DNA from: Lachnospiraceae bacterium UBA5902
GTDB lineage: Bacteria > Bacillota > Clostridia > Lachnospirales > Lachnospiraceae
Length of the DNA: 17,296 bases
NCBI GenBank assembly: GCA_002431865.1
Contig: DJEI01000102.1
Coordinates: 12,676 to 29,971, forward strand
Reading direction: 5' to 3'
Shown one piece after another: positions 8,208 through 15,425 of the stretch. The notes beneath the pieces are model-generated. The model saw nothing but the letters and a program-made list of their open reading frames with translations. It made no database searches and was not told the origin of the DNA. How positions within the stretch are numbered: the stretch's first letter is position 1; each line of letters opens with the position of its first letter. Made by a program: the position numbers and the translations under genes.

Positions 8208-8249
8208 TTTACATAGATTTAACAATTCTTTACTTTCTGTTGATAGAAG
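8208..8249 (+). promoter_or_regulatory. Pho-box-like promoter of the Na+/Pi transporter operon (site B)
   Basis: TTTACA (8208), TTAACA (8219), TTTACT (8229) and TTGATA (8240) follow at 11-, 10- and 11-base steps, the same spacing as site A. The last repeat runs into an extended -10 of the form TG-A-TAGAAG (8241-8249), which is weaker than the site A version. This would give a leader of about 113 bases before the transporter ATG. A Pho regulon role fits the Na+/Pi transporter, PstS-like and polyphosphate kinase genes downstream. Confidence 0.68.
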
Positions 8250-8266
8250 CAGACTTCGGATTTCGA

Positions 8267-8282
8267 TATTATTTAAATAATA
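8267..8282. other. 16-base perfect palindrome in the transporter leader
   Basis: TATTATTTAAATAATA reads the same on both strands. It lies about 15 bases after the predicted start point of the transporter transcript. It could be an operator or a chance A/T palindrome; nothing else in the leader (8250-8364) is recognisable apart from a weak in-frame ATG at 8308. Confidence 0.3.
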
Positions 8283-8364
8283 AGAGCCATTTTGTTTATG
8301 GGGAACGATGACAGGGTGGCTTTTAAATCGGTTAAAAATGTCAAAAGAGGAAGGAAAAATTAAC

Positions 8365-10047
8365 ATGAACGAAAGTATGGCGACTGTGTTCGGTTTATTG
8401 GGAGGTCTGGCGCTCTTTATATTTGGTATGAATATGATGAGTGAATCGCTCCAGAAGGTAGCCGGAGACAAAATGAAGAAAGTATTGAGTGTACTGACAC
8501 GAAATGCCATGTGCGGAATGCTGGCTGGCGCACTTGTAACGGCAGTTCTGCAGAGCTCCAGTGCGACAACCGTATTGGTAATCGGTTTTGTCAGTGCCGG
8601 ATTGATGTCCTTGAAGCAGGGTATCTCCGTTATCTTCGGTGCGAACATTGGAACAACAATGACCGCACAGCTGATGGCATTTAAGATCAGTGATTATATT
8701 ATGCCAATCGTATTTATCGGTTTTCTGATTGCATTTATTGCGAAGAAAGAAAAAGTGAAGTTTGTCGGTCAGACGATTTTTGCGTTTGGCTTGTTGTTTG
8801 TCGGTATTGATATGATGGGGGATGTTATGAAACCGCTTGCAACTAGCCCGGTATTTATTAACATGATGGAGAATGTCAGCCATATTCCGGTTCTTGGTGT
8901 CGGTGTTGGTATGCTTATGACGCTCGTTGTACAGAGCAGTTCGGCTACGATTGCTGTGTTGCAGAGCTTTGCTTCACAGGCAGGCCCGGATGGGACGAGT
9001 GTGATTGGTCTGGTTGGAGCCATCCCGATTCTGCTTGGCGATAATATTGGTACAACAATTACAGCATTGCTTGCAAGTATTGGACAGTCAAAGGATGCAA
9101 AGCGATGCGCGATTGCCCACAGTGTATTCAATATTACAGGATCATTTATCTTTATCTGGTTCATCAAACCGTTTGCTAAATTTATCGAATTTATCTCTCC
9201 AAAGGGAAATGAGCTGGACGTGATATCGCGACAGATTGCAAATGCGCATATGAGCTTTAATATTATCAATACAATTATCTGGCTGCCATTGCTTCCAATT
9301 ATGGTGAAAATCGTAACCTTTATTATTCGTGATGATAAAGCAACATCCATTGAAGATTATAAGACAAAGAGTTATCTGGATCGAAATGTAATCAGTCAGC
9401 CGGTTGCTGCTATGTACCTTGTATCGCAGGAAATCCGCCGTGCCGGACGTCTTGTATCGGAGATGATTGGAAATATGAAAGCAACGGTAATCAATAATGA
9501 CAGCAAAGCACTTGTAAATCTGGAAGAGGACGGAAAATTGGTAGATCAGATTGATGAAAATACAGTCAGCTATATCTCCAGCATGTTCTCAAATGGTTCT
9601 CTGACTGAGGAACAATCATCAATAACTGCCGGACTGATGTATGTCTTAAATGATATTGCACGCGTCAGCAAACGGTGCGAGGACGCTTCGCCGGTCATCC
9701 GTGCCAAGCTTGAGGGGAAATATAAATTTTCAAATGATGCAGTGGAAGAGATCGGAAAAGTGATCGATAATGTCGAGATCATGTATCAGACAGCCATCGC
9801 ATCCTTGGATAGCGGAGATACGAAAGCAGCAAAAAAAGTACTTGACTATCGCAAAGAGCTTCGGAGTATGGAAAAAAAATTCAACAAGAATCATCTGAAG
9901 CGGCTGCGCAAGAACAAATGTAAACCGGAATTTACATATCCGTTCTCCAATATGCTACATAATCTGGAACGCATTGGCGACAGCTGTAGCGGCATCATCG
10001 AAGAGGTAATGGACAATGTTCGTTTCTTAGAGTTGGAGGAAGCATAA
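8365..10047 (+). CDS. Na+/phosphate cotransporter with C-terminal PhoU-like domain (NptA/YjbB family)
   Basis: Sodium-coupled inorganic phosphate transporter in the cytoplasmic membrane. The 560-residue protein has the internal duplication of the Na/Pi cotransporter family: repeat 1 with QSSSATT (63-69) and GANIGTT (92-98), repeat 2 with QSSSATI (190-196) and GDNIGTT (225-231). Hydrophobic helices fill residues about 5-325. The rest (about 345-560) is helical and PhoU-like, with NLERIGDSCSGI (533-544) as the second-half signature; such domains are thought to control phosphate flux. I start at ATG 8365, 10 bases after AGGAAGG; an in-frame ATG at 8308 adds a polar 19-residue extension with a poor binding site. 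The gene leads an operon: a PstS-like gene starts one base after its stop, then ppk1. Some bacterial relatives export phosphate, but the Pho-like promoter and neighbours favour uptake. Confidence 0.9.
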   Translation: MNESMATVFGLLGGLALFIFGMNMMSESLQKVAGDKMKKVLSVLTRNAMCGMLAGALVTAVLQSSSATTVLVIGFVSAGLMSLKQGISVIFGANIGTTMTAQLMAFKISDYIMPIVFIGFLIAFIAKKEKVKFVGQTIFAFGLLFVGIDMMGDVMKPLATSPVFINMMENVSHIPVLGVGVGMLMTLVVQSSSATIAVLQSFASQAGPDGTSVIGLVGAIPILLGDNIGTTITALLASIGQSKDAKRCAIAHSVFNITGSFIFIWFIKPFAKFIEFISPKGNELDVISRQIANAHMSFNIINTIIWLPLLPIMVKIVTFIIRDDKATSIEDYKTKSYLDRNVISQPVAAMYLVSQEIRRAGRLVSEMIGNMKATVINNDSKALVNLEEDGKLVDQIDENTVSYISSMFSNGSLTEEQSSITAGLMYVLNDIARVSKRCEDASPVIRAKLEGKYKFSNDAVEEIGKVIDNVEIMYQTAIASLDSGDTKAAKKVLDYRKELRSMEKKFNKNHLKRLRKNKCKPEFTYPFSNMLHNLERIGDSCSGIIEEVMDNVRFLELEEA

Positions 10048-10048
10048 G

Positions 10049-10963
10049 ATGAAGCTGAAAGCAAGAAAGATATTTCAAAAGTCCGTTCTGCATATCGCAT
10101 GTGCAAGTATACTGGCAGCTACATTATGTAGCTGTGGAAAGAAAGATCAGCCGGATTATGCATTTGCCGGTACGAACGGAGATGCATCGTCCCTTGGGAT
10201 GATTTCCGTACAGGTGCGCGAAGACGGTTCCGGTACAAGAAATCAGTTTGAAGAATATCTTGGCATCTCCATGTCAGAGGATAACGTAGATAAATACAAA
10301 GATATGGAGCAATGTGTGATATCATCGAGCGGCAGTGCAATAGCGGGTGCAGTCAATGAATCACCAAATGCAATCGGATATGTGTCTTACGGACAGATGC
10401 AGGCGGATTCCAAAGCACTTGCTGTGGATGGAATTATCTGCACCAAAGAAAGTATTTCTGCTCATGCCTATCCACTGACCAGAGATTTTACACTTGCCTG
10501 GCTAGACAGCCCCAATGCATTGCGAGATGATTTCGTTAAATATATTGCAGGTGCCGGTCAGAAGATCGTCAGTCAGACATATGTGCCTGTGGCGGAAGAG
10601 ACAACATTTCTGGCAGATCCGGATGCACAGGGAACACTCAGTATCCGCGGTTCTTCCTCTATGGCAGATCTGCTTTCGGAGCTGGCAGATGCGTATATGG
10701 AAGCTAATAAAAATGCAGCGATTCATGTATATGCGACAGATTCCACGAAAGGTTTGAACGACACAATGGAAGGAAAATGCGATATGGCTATGGTATCACG
10801 CAGTCTGAAAGATTACGAGGCAGATCTTGTAGAATCTACCGTGATTGCAACGGACGGAATCGCTGTAATCGTCCAGAAAGATAATCCAATTAATCAGGTG
10901 ACGAAGGATGAATTGAAAGGTATCTTCAATGGAAACATCACATCTTGGAATGATATTCAATAA
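10049..10963 (+). CDS. PstS-like phosphate-binding lipoprotein, circularly permuted, with no adjacent Pst permease
   Basis: Predicted extracytoplasmic phosphate-binding protein of 304 residues. A basic, hydrophobic leader ends in LCSC, a likely lipobox with Cys29 as the lipidated residue. Next comes VREDGSGTRNQFEEYLGI (57-73), which in ordinary PstS lies in the second half. TLSIRGSSSMADLLSELADAY (196-216), the usual N-terminal strand and helix, comes second, and the protein ends at NITSWNDIQ, usually the middle. Binding-loop residues are kept (R57, S61, G62, T63; the S201-S204 loop; D231-S232; D245). The whole protein aligns along its length with the window's other PstS (14527-15390) in the same permuted order. 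The ATG lies 1 base after the Na+/Pi transporter stop with GGAGGA inside that gene, so the two are coupled. No permease or ATPase gene is adjacent; it may feed PstCA or act with the Na+/Pi transporter. Confidence 0.88.
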   Translation: MKLKARKIFQKSVLHIACASILAATLCSCGKKDQPDYAFAGTNGDASSLGMISVQVREDGSGTRNQFEEYLGISMSEDNVDKYKDMEQCVISSSGSAIAGAVNESPNAIGYVSYGQMQADSKALAVDGIICTKESISAHAYPLTRDFTLAWLDSPNALRDDFVKYIAGAGQKIVSQTYVPVAEETTFLADPDAQGTLSIRGSSSMADLLSELADAYMEANKNAAIHVYATDSTKGLNDTMEGKCDMAMVSRSLKDYEADLVESTVIATDGIAVIVQKDNPINQVTKDELKGIFNGNITSWNDIQ

Positions 10964-11045
10964 AATAAAAAAACTGTTTCGTAAGATATTTAAGAAACAT
11001 AGTGAAGAAATTGAAGCTATAACCGAAAATACGGAGGAAAATATT

Positions 11046-13091
11046 ATGTTGCAGGAGACAATCTATGATAACCGGGAACTTTCTTGGCTGAAGTTCAATA
11101 AAAGAGTGTTGGAAGAGGCTGTGGATGAGAATAATCCGCTTTGCGAGCGTTTGTCGTTTGTATCGATTTTTCAGAGCAATCTCGACGAATTCCTGATGGT
11201 GCGTGTCGGTTCATTGGATGCTGGAAAAGACAGTAAAGTCCGTGAGAACAAGACAAATATGACCTGTCAGGAGCAGCTTGACCGCATTATCGTCAAGGAG
11301 AAGAAACTCCGAGAGAAGAAGGATGAAATCTATCTGCGTTTGATGTACGAGATGGAGGAATATGGTGTCAAGGAGCTTTTATATAAAGATCTGAACGAGG
11401 ATGAGCAGGATTCCATGAAGCTTTATTTCGAAAATGAGATTCAGCCGTTTATCTCGCCGCAGGTTGTGGGTAAGCGTCAGCCATTTCCGTTTCTCCGGAA
11501 CAAGGAGATCTATGCAGTCGTAGAGCTTCGCACAAAGTCAAATAATACGAAGATTGGAATTATCCCATGCAACAATCCGGTCATCAAGCGAATGATTCCG
11601 GTTTCTTCAGATGGCAGACGTTTTATGCTGGCAGAAGAATTGATTCTTCATTTTGCGGCAGATGTATTCCCAGGGTATAAGGTAATCAGTAAATCCCTGA
11701 TTCGTATCCTGCGGAGTGCAGATATTGACGTGGATGATGCATTAGATGATGATGAGAAGGATTACCGAAAGGGCGTGGAGAAGGTGCTTCGTACAAGAAG
11801 CCGTCTCTGTCCACTCCGCATGGAATATACGAGAATGATGAACGATTCCATCATCGAGAAGATGTGTGGATTCTTAGGACTTACAAAGAAACAGGTGTTC
11901 CATTCGATCTCTCCATTGGATCTGTCATTTCTATTCAAAGTTGAAGATCTGCTTCGGAATGAAAAGCAGTTATTCTATGAACGACGTGTACCACAACAGC
12001 CAGCCATGATTGACCGGACACGCCCGGTCATGGAACAGGCGAGGAAGCATGATTTATTCCTGTCTTATCCGTATGAGAGCATGAAACCATTTATCCAGCT
12101 CTTAAATGAGGCTGCCAACGATCCTGAGGTTGTGTCGATCAAGATGACATTGTACCGTCTGGCAAGTGATTCGAAGATTGTAGAGGCACTGGTGGAAGCG
12201 GCAGAACAGGGCAAAGAAGTTGTTGTATTGGTCGAGCTTCGAGCACGTTTCGATGAAGAGAATAATATCCGTTGGTCCAGACAGCTGGAGGATGCCGGAT
12301 GCCGCGTGATTTATGGATTAAACCATATGAAGGTACATTCCAAACTCTGTCTGATCACTGGAAAACGGAACAACAAGATTGAATATATCACACAGATTGG
12401 TACTGGTAATTATAACGAGAAGACCTCCCGTATCTACACCGACTATTCTCTGATCACATCTTCGGTAGATATCGGAAATGAAGCTGCCAATATATTCAAT
12501 CACCTGTCTATGGGAACAACGGTCGAGAAGACAGAGCATCTGCTGGTGGCGCCAAACTGCCTGCAGAATAGGGTGCTTGCGATGATTGATGATGAGATTA
12601 CAAAGGTAAAAGAGGGCAAGGAAGGCTACGTCGGTGTCAAAATCAATTCTCTGACGGATAAGAAGATTATCGACAAGCTGATTGAAGCTGGCAAGGCAGG
12701 CGTGAAAGTCCGTATGATCGTGCGTGGAATCTGCTGCCTCAAAGCAGGCGTCGCCGGCGAGACAGAAAATATTCAGGTTATCAGTATCGTTGGCAGGTTC
12801 TTAGAACACTCCCGGATCTATATCTTTGGCAAGAACGATCCAAAGGTGTATATTGCTTCTGCGGATTTCATGACACGAAATACTGTTCACCGCGTTGAGG
12901 TGGCGGCACCAGTTTACGATCCTGCAATTAGATCACGTATTTTGAATGATTTTGAGTTATTCTATCAGGATGATCAGAAGGCAAGAGAACAGATCAACGG
13001 AATCTATCTGCCAAAGCATGGGGACAAGCATATCAACGCACAGGAAATACAATATGCACAGGCATATAAGAACAGCGAGACACATGTATAG
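11046..13091 (+). CDS. ppk1: Polyphosphate kinase 1
   Basis: Makes polyphosphate reversibly from the gamma-phosphate of ATP, storing phosphate and supporting stress survival. The 681-residue protein is of normal length. The N-terminal domain begins NRELSWLKFNKRVLEEA, then LSFVSIFQSNLDEFLMVRVG. The two phospholipase-D-like catalytic domains carry VSIKMTLYRLASDS, the phosphorylated His431 in MKVHSKLCLI, the IGTGNYNEKTSRIYTD segment, and His588 in GRFLEHSRIYIFG, matching E. coli His435 and His592. I start at ATG 11046, 8 bases after GGAGG (11033-11037). The frame stays open upstream to ATGs at 10950 and 10929, which would add a Lys-rich amphipathic stretch but overlap the previous gene and lack a good binding site. 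It is third in the transporter/PstS-like operon, so uptake and storage are likely co-regulated. A structured region and terminator follow. Confidence 0.95.
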   Translation: MLQETIYDNRELSWLKFNKRVLEEAVDENNPLCERLSFVSIFQSNLDEFLMVRVGSLDAGKDSKVRENKTNMTCQEQLDRIIVKEKKLREKKDEIYLRLMYEMEEYGVKELLYKDLNEDEQDSMKLYFENEIQPFISPQVVGKRQPFPFLRNKEIYAVVELRTKSNNTKIGIIPCNNPVIKRMIPVSSDGRRFMLAEELILHFAADVFPGYKVISKSLIRILRSADIDVDDALDDDEKDYRKGVEKVLRTRSRLCPLRMEYTRMMNDSIIEKMCGFLGLTKKQVFHSISPLDLSFLFKVEDLLRNEKQLFYERRVPQQPAMIDRTRPVMEQARKHDLFLSYPYESMKPFIQLLNEAANDPEVVSIKMTLYRLASDSKIVEALVEAAEQGKEVVVLVELRARFDEENNIRWSRQLEDAGCRVIYGLNHMKVHSKLCLITGKRNNKIEYITQIGTGNYNEKTSRIYTDYSLITSSVDIGNEAANIFNHLSMGTTVEKTEHLLVAPNCLQNRVLAMIDDEITKVKEGKEGYVGVKINSLTDKKIIDKLIEAGKAGVKVRMIVRGICCLKAGVAGETENIQVISIVGRFLEHSRIYIFGKNDPKVYIASADFMTRNTVHRVEVAAPVYDPAIRSRILNDFELFYQDDQKAREQINGIYLPKHGDKHINAQEIQYAQAYKNSETHV

Positions 13092-13145
13092 ATACATCAA
13101 CCTATTATGTCATGAGTGCATAATTCTACAAGCCAATTACACACG

Positions 13146-13225
13146 CTATACAATACTGCGCCATCAGTATTTTGTATAGATTCGAGACTTCCTCTCGATT
13201 GACAGTGATTGAACATTGCTGTCAA
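13146..13225 (+). ncRNA. Candidate structured RNA: three consecutive hairpins before the ppk1 terminator
   Basis: In the 300-base gap after ppk1, hairpins follow each other almost without spacers. H1: CTATACAATACTG (13146-13158) pairs with CAGTA and TTGTATAG (13165-13179), with a 2-base T bulge and a 6-base loop. H2: TCGAGA (13182-13187) with TCTCGA (13193-13198). H3: TTGACAG (13199-13205) with CTGTCAA (13219-13225). The terminator begins 4 bases later. I see no convincing promoter directly upstream, so this may be a 3' UTR of the ppk1 transcript or a processed small RNA. I do not recognise a known family. The stretch 13092-13145 shows nothing else. Confidence 0.45.
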
Positions 13226-13228
13226 ACG

Positions 13229-13263
13229 AAGCGCCTGTTTACGCCATACGCAGGCGCTTTTTT
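13229..13263 (+). terminator. Intrinsic terminator downstream of ppk1
   Basis: AAGCGCCTG (13229-13237) pairs with CAGGCGCTT (13251-13259) across a 13-base loop, ending in six Ts (13258-13263). It closes the transporter/PstS-like/ppk1 transcription unit. Confidence 0.88.
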
Positions 13264-13311
13264 ATGCATTTCGTTTATTCTGCTTTAATCAGGCATAATT
13301 CAAAAAACAGG

Positions 13312-13340
13312 TTGACTATGCGTTAAATCTCTGATATAGT
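13312..13340 (+). promoter_or_regulatory. Sigma-A promoter of the aldolase-like gene
   Basis: TTGACT (13312-13317) and TATAGT (13335-13340) are separated by exactly 17 bases, close to consensus in both boxes. GCGTTA (13320-13325, inside the spacer) and TAACGC (13372-13377, in the leader) form an inverted pair that could be operator half-sites; this second point is weak. Confidence 0.8.
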
Positions 13341-13407
13341 AGCTATGTTCTCTTTATTGCATTAAAGCGATAACGCAGCAGAGAAAAGAAAGATGAGGAA
13401 CAAAGAC

Positions 13408-14373
13408 ATGAAAGAATTATCAAATTTACTTGGATTTCGGGAAAGTATCAAAGTGGTAGACGCAACCTTACGTGATGGTGGACTGGTAAATGATTTTTAT
13501 TTTACCGATGAGTTTGTTAAAGCATTGTATCAGGCAAACATCGACGCTGGTGTTGACTATATGGAGATGGGATATCGTGCATCAAAGAAGGTGTTTGACG
13601 AGACGAAGTTCGGTAAATGGAAATTCTGTAGTGATGACCATATCCGTGAAATCGTCGGTGATAACGATACGAACTTAAAGCTTGCAATCATGGCAGATAT
13701 CGGCAGACATGATAAGAATGATTTTGATGAGAAGGTCAATTCTCCGGTTGATTTAGTCCGTGTAGCAGCGTACATCCATCAGATGCCGGAAGCCATTGAT
13801 ATGGTAGAGGATGCGGCAAAGAAAGGATACGAGACAAGCTGTAATATCATGGCGATCTCGAATTCGCAGGAGGAGGACATCAAGGTTGCACTCGATATGC
13901 TTGGCAAGACACCGGTCGATGTCATTTACATCGTAGACAGCTTCGGTTCCCTGTATCCGGAGCAGATTGCCCGTATCGCAGATCTGTACCTGAATTTCGC
14001 AGCGAAATATAATAAGAAGATCGGTATCCACGCACACAACAACCAGCAGCTTGCCTTTGCGAACACGATTGAAGCATGTGGAGATGGCGTAGACTGGTTA
14101 GACGGAACCTACCTGTCTATGGGAAGAGGTGCCGGCAACTGTGCGATGGAGCTGTTACTTGGGTTCCTGAAGAATCCAAAATACAATGTATACCCGGTAT
14201 TCAAATTCATTGAAGACCATATGATGAAATTAAAGGATGACGGCATCGTCTGGGGCTACGATCTCCAGTACCTGATGACCGGACTTTTAAACCAGCATCC
14301 ACGTTCTGCGATCGCATTCACAAAAGAAAATCGGCGCGATTACGCAGAGTACTATAAGGAGCTGTTAATTTAG
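13408..14373 (+). CDS. DRE-TIM metallolyase-superfamily (HMGL-like) aldolase-type protein
   Basis: A 321-residue TIM-barrel protein of the superfamily containing HMG-CoA lyase, 4-hydroxy-2-oxovalerate aldolase and the isopropylmalate/homocitrate synthases. The N-terminal metal/catalytic motif VVDATLRDGG (D18, R22, D23) and the metal-binding HAHNN (H208, H210) are present, with GRGAGNCAMELLLGFL near the C-terminal side. Lack of the synthase regulatory domain and the short length favour a lyase/aldolase-type enzyme; the substrate cannot be inferred. Start: ATG 13408 lies 7 bases after GAGGAA; the in-frame ATG at 13393 overlaps that site. It is monocistronic with its own strong promoter and terminator, and its position between two phosphate operons looks coincidental. 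Confidence 0.8.
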   Translation: MKELSNLLGFRESIKVVDATLRDGGLVNDFYFTDEFVKALYQANIDAGVDYMEMGYRASKKVFDETKFGKWKFCSDDHIREIVGDNDTNLKLAIMADIGRHDKNDFDEKVNSPVDLVRVAAYIHQMPEAIDMVEDAAKKGYETSCNIMAISNSQEEDIKVALDMLGKTPVDVIYIVDSFGSLYPEQIARIADLYLNFAAKYNKKIGIHAHNNQQLAFANTIEACGDGVDWLDGTYLSMGRGAGNCAMELLLGFLKNPKYNVYPVFKFIEDHMMKLKDDGIVWGYDLQYLMTGLLNQHPRSAIAFTKENRRDYAEYYKELLI

Positions 14374-14390
14374 GCAACGATTTTATATGG

Positions 14391-14424
14391 AAGAGCCAGA
14401 TGGTAAACATCCGGCTCTTTTTTT
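14391..14424 (+). terminator. Intrinsic terminator of the aldolase-like gene
   Basis: AAGAGCC (14391-14397) pairs with GGCTCTT (14413-14419); after an A-C mismatch, GATG pairs with CATC, leaving a GTAAA loop. The T-run reaches 14424. It insulates the pst operon from upstream transcription. Confidence 0.88.
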
Positions 14425-14432
14425 ACGTACAT

Positions 14433-14476
14433 TTTACAAAACTATGATAACGCAATTTACTTACATTCTGTATATT
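14433..14476 (+). promoter_or_regulatory. Probable Pho-regulated promoter of the pst operon (site C)
   Basis: TTTACA (14433), a degenerate TGATAA (14445) and TTTACT/TTACAT (14456-14466) precede a TATATT -10 (14471-14476). The distance from TTTACT to the -10 is 15 bases, the same as from TTAACC to TAGAAT in site A. The match to sites A and B is partial, so this call rests mainly on position upstream of pstS and on the TTWACA hexamers. A leader of about 44 bases follows, ending in AAGGAG. Confidence 0.5.
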
Positions 14477-14526
14477 CTCACTTGTAAGTTAAATAAAATA
14501 ATCTTAAAAAAAAGGAGACAAAGAAA

Positions 14527-15390
14527 ATGAGAAAATTAAAGAAAGCAATCATTGGAGTTCTGGCATCGGCAATGCTTATGGGAGCTATGACCGGATGTGG
14601 CAAATCAGCAAGCGACGATATCACAGTTATTTCCCGTGAGGATGGTTCTGGTACAAGAGGTGCATTCATCGAGCTGTTCGGTATCGAGGAGAAGGATGCA
14701 GACGGAAACAAGATCGATAAGACAATCACAACTGCAGATATCACAAACTCAACATCTGTTATGATGACAAGTGTTGCAGATGATACAGCAGCGATCGGTT
14801 ACATATCACTTGGTTCTCTGGATGAATCTGTAAAGGCAGTTAAGATTGACGGTGCGGAAGCTTCTGTAGAGAATGTATCAAACGGCAGCTACAAGGTATC
14901 CCGTCCATTTAACATTGCAACAAAGGGTACACCAAACGAAGTAACACAGGATTTCATCAACTTCATCCTGAGCGCAGATGGTCAGGCAGTCGTAGAAAAG
15001 GCTGGTTATATCAGTGGTGGTAATACAGGTGCATTCAAGGCAGCCGGTGTCAAGGGTAAAATCAGTGTAGCTGGTTCATCTTCCGTAACACCGGTTATGG
15101 AGAAGCTGAAAGAGGCATATGTTGCAATCAACCCTGATGTACAGATTGAAGTACAGCAGAGTGATTCAACAACAGGTATGACAAGTGCAGCAGAGGGTGT
15201 CTGTGATATCGGTATGGCTTCCAGAGAGTTAAAGGACAGCGAGCTTAGCGCAGGTCTTACACCGACTGTCATCGCTACCGATGGTATTGCAGTTATTGTA
15301 AACAAGGATAACTCTGTGGACAATCTGACAAGCGATCAGGTAAAGGGTATCTACACAGGTACAATCACAAAGTGGTCTGAAGTAAAGTAA
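14527..15390 (+). CDS. pstS: Phosphate ABC transporter substrate-binding lipoprotein PstS, circularly permuted
   Basis: High-affinity phosphate-binding lipoprotein that delivers Pi to PstCA. The 287-residue protein has a basic leader and lipobox MTGC with Cys24. ITVISREDGSGTRGAFIELF (32-51) follows at once; canonical PstS has this R-x-D-G-S-G-T-R phosphate loop after its first half. GKISVAGSSSVTPVMEKL (177-194), the canonical N terminus, begins the second half, which continues through DIGMASRELK and ATDGIAVIVNKDN to end at GTITKWSEVK, the canonical domain crossover. Every binding element is present once, total length is normal, and a linker of about 14 residues (163-176) joins the former C and N termini. 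AAGGAG precedes the ATG. It is followed by pstC after 35 bases. Role is secure from the operon; the permutation is read directly from motif order. Confidence 0.94.
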   Translation: MRKLKKAIIGVLASAMLMGAMTGCGKSASDDITVISREDGSGTRGAFIELFGIEEKDADGNKIDKTITTADITNSTSVMMTSVADDTAAIGYISLGSLDESVKAVKIDGAEASVENVSNGSYKVSRPFNIATKGTPNEVTQDFINFILSADGQAVVEKAGYISGGNTGAFKAAGVKGKISVAGSSSVTPVMEKLKEAYVAINPDVQIEVQQSDSTTGMTSAAEGVCDIGMASRELKDSELSAGLTPTVIATDGIAVIVNKDNSVDNLTSDQVKGIYTGTITKWSEVK

Positions 15391-15425
15391 GTCAGAAATA
15401 GAATTAAAAATACGAGAGGCAAAAT

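Noticed and set aside
13320..13377. GCGTTA and TAACGC as an operator for the aldolase-like gene
   Set aside because: The half-sites are short and 46 bases apart; mentioned with the promoter but too weak to claim.
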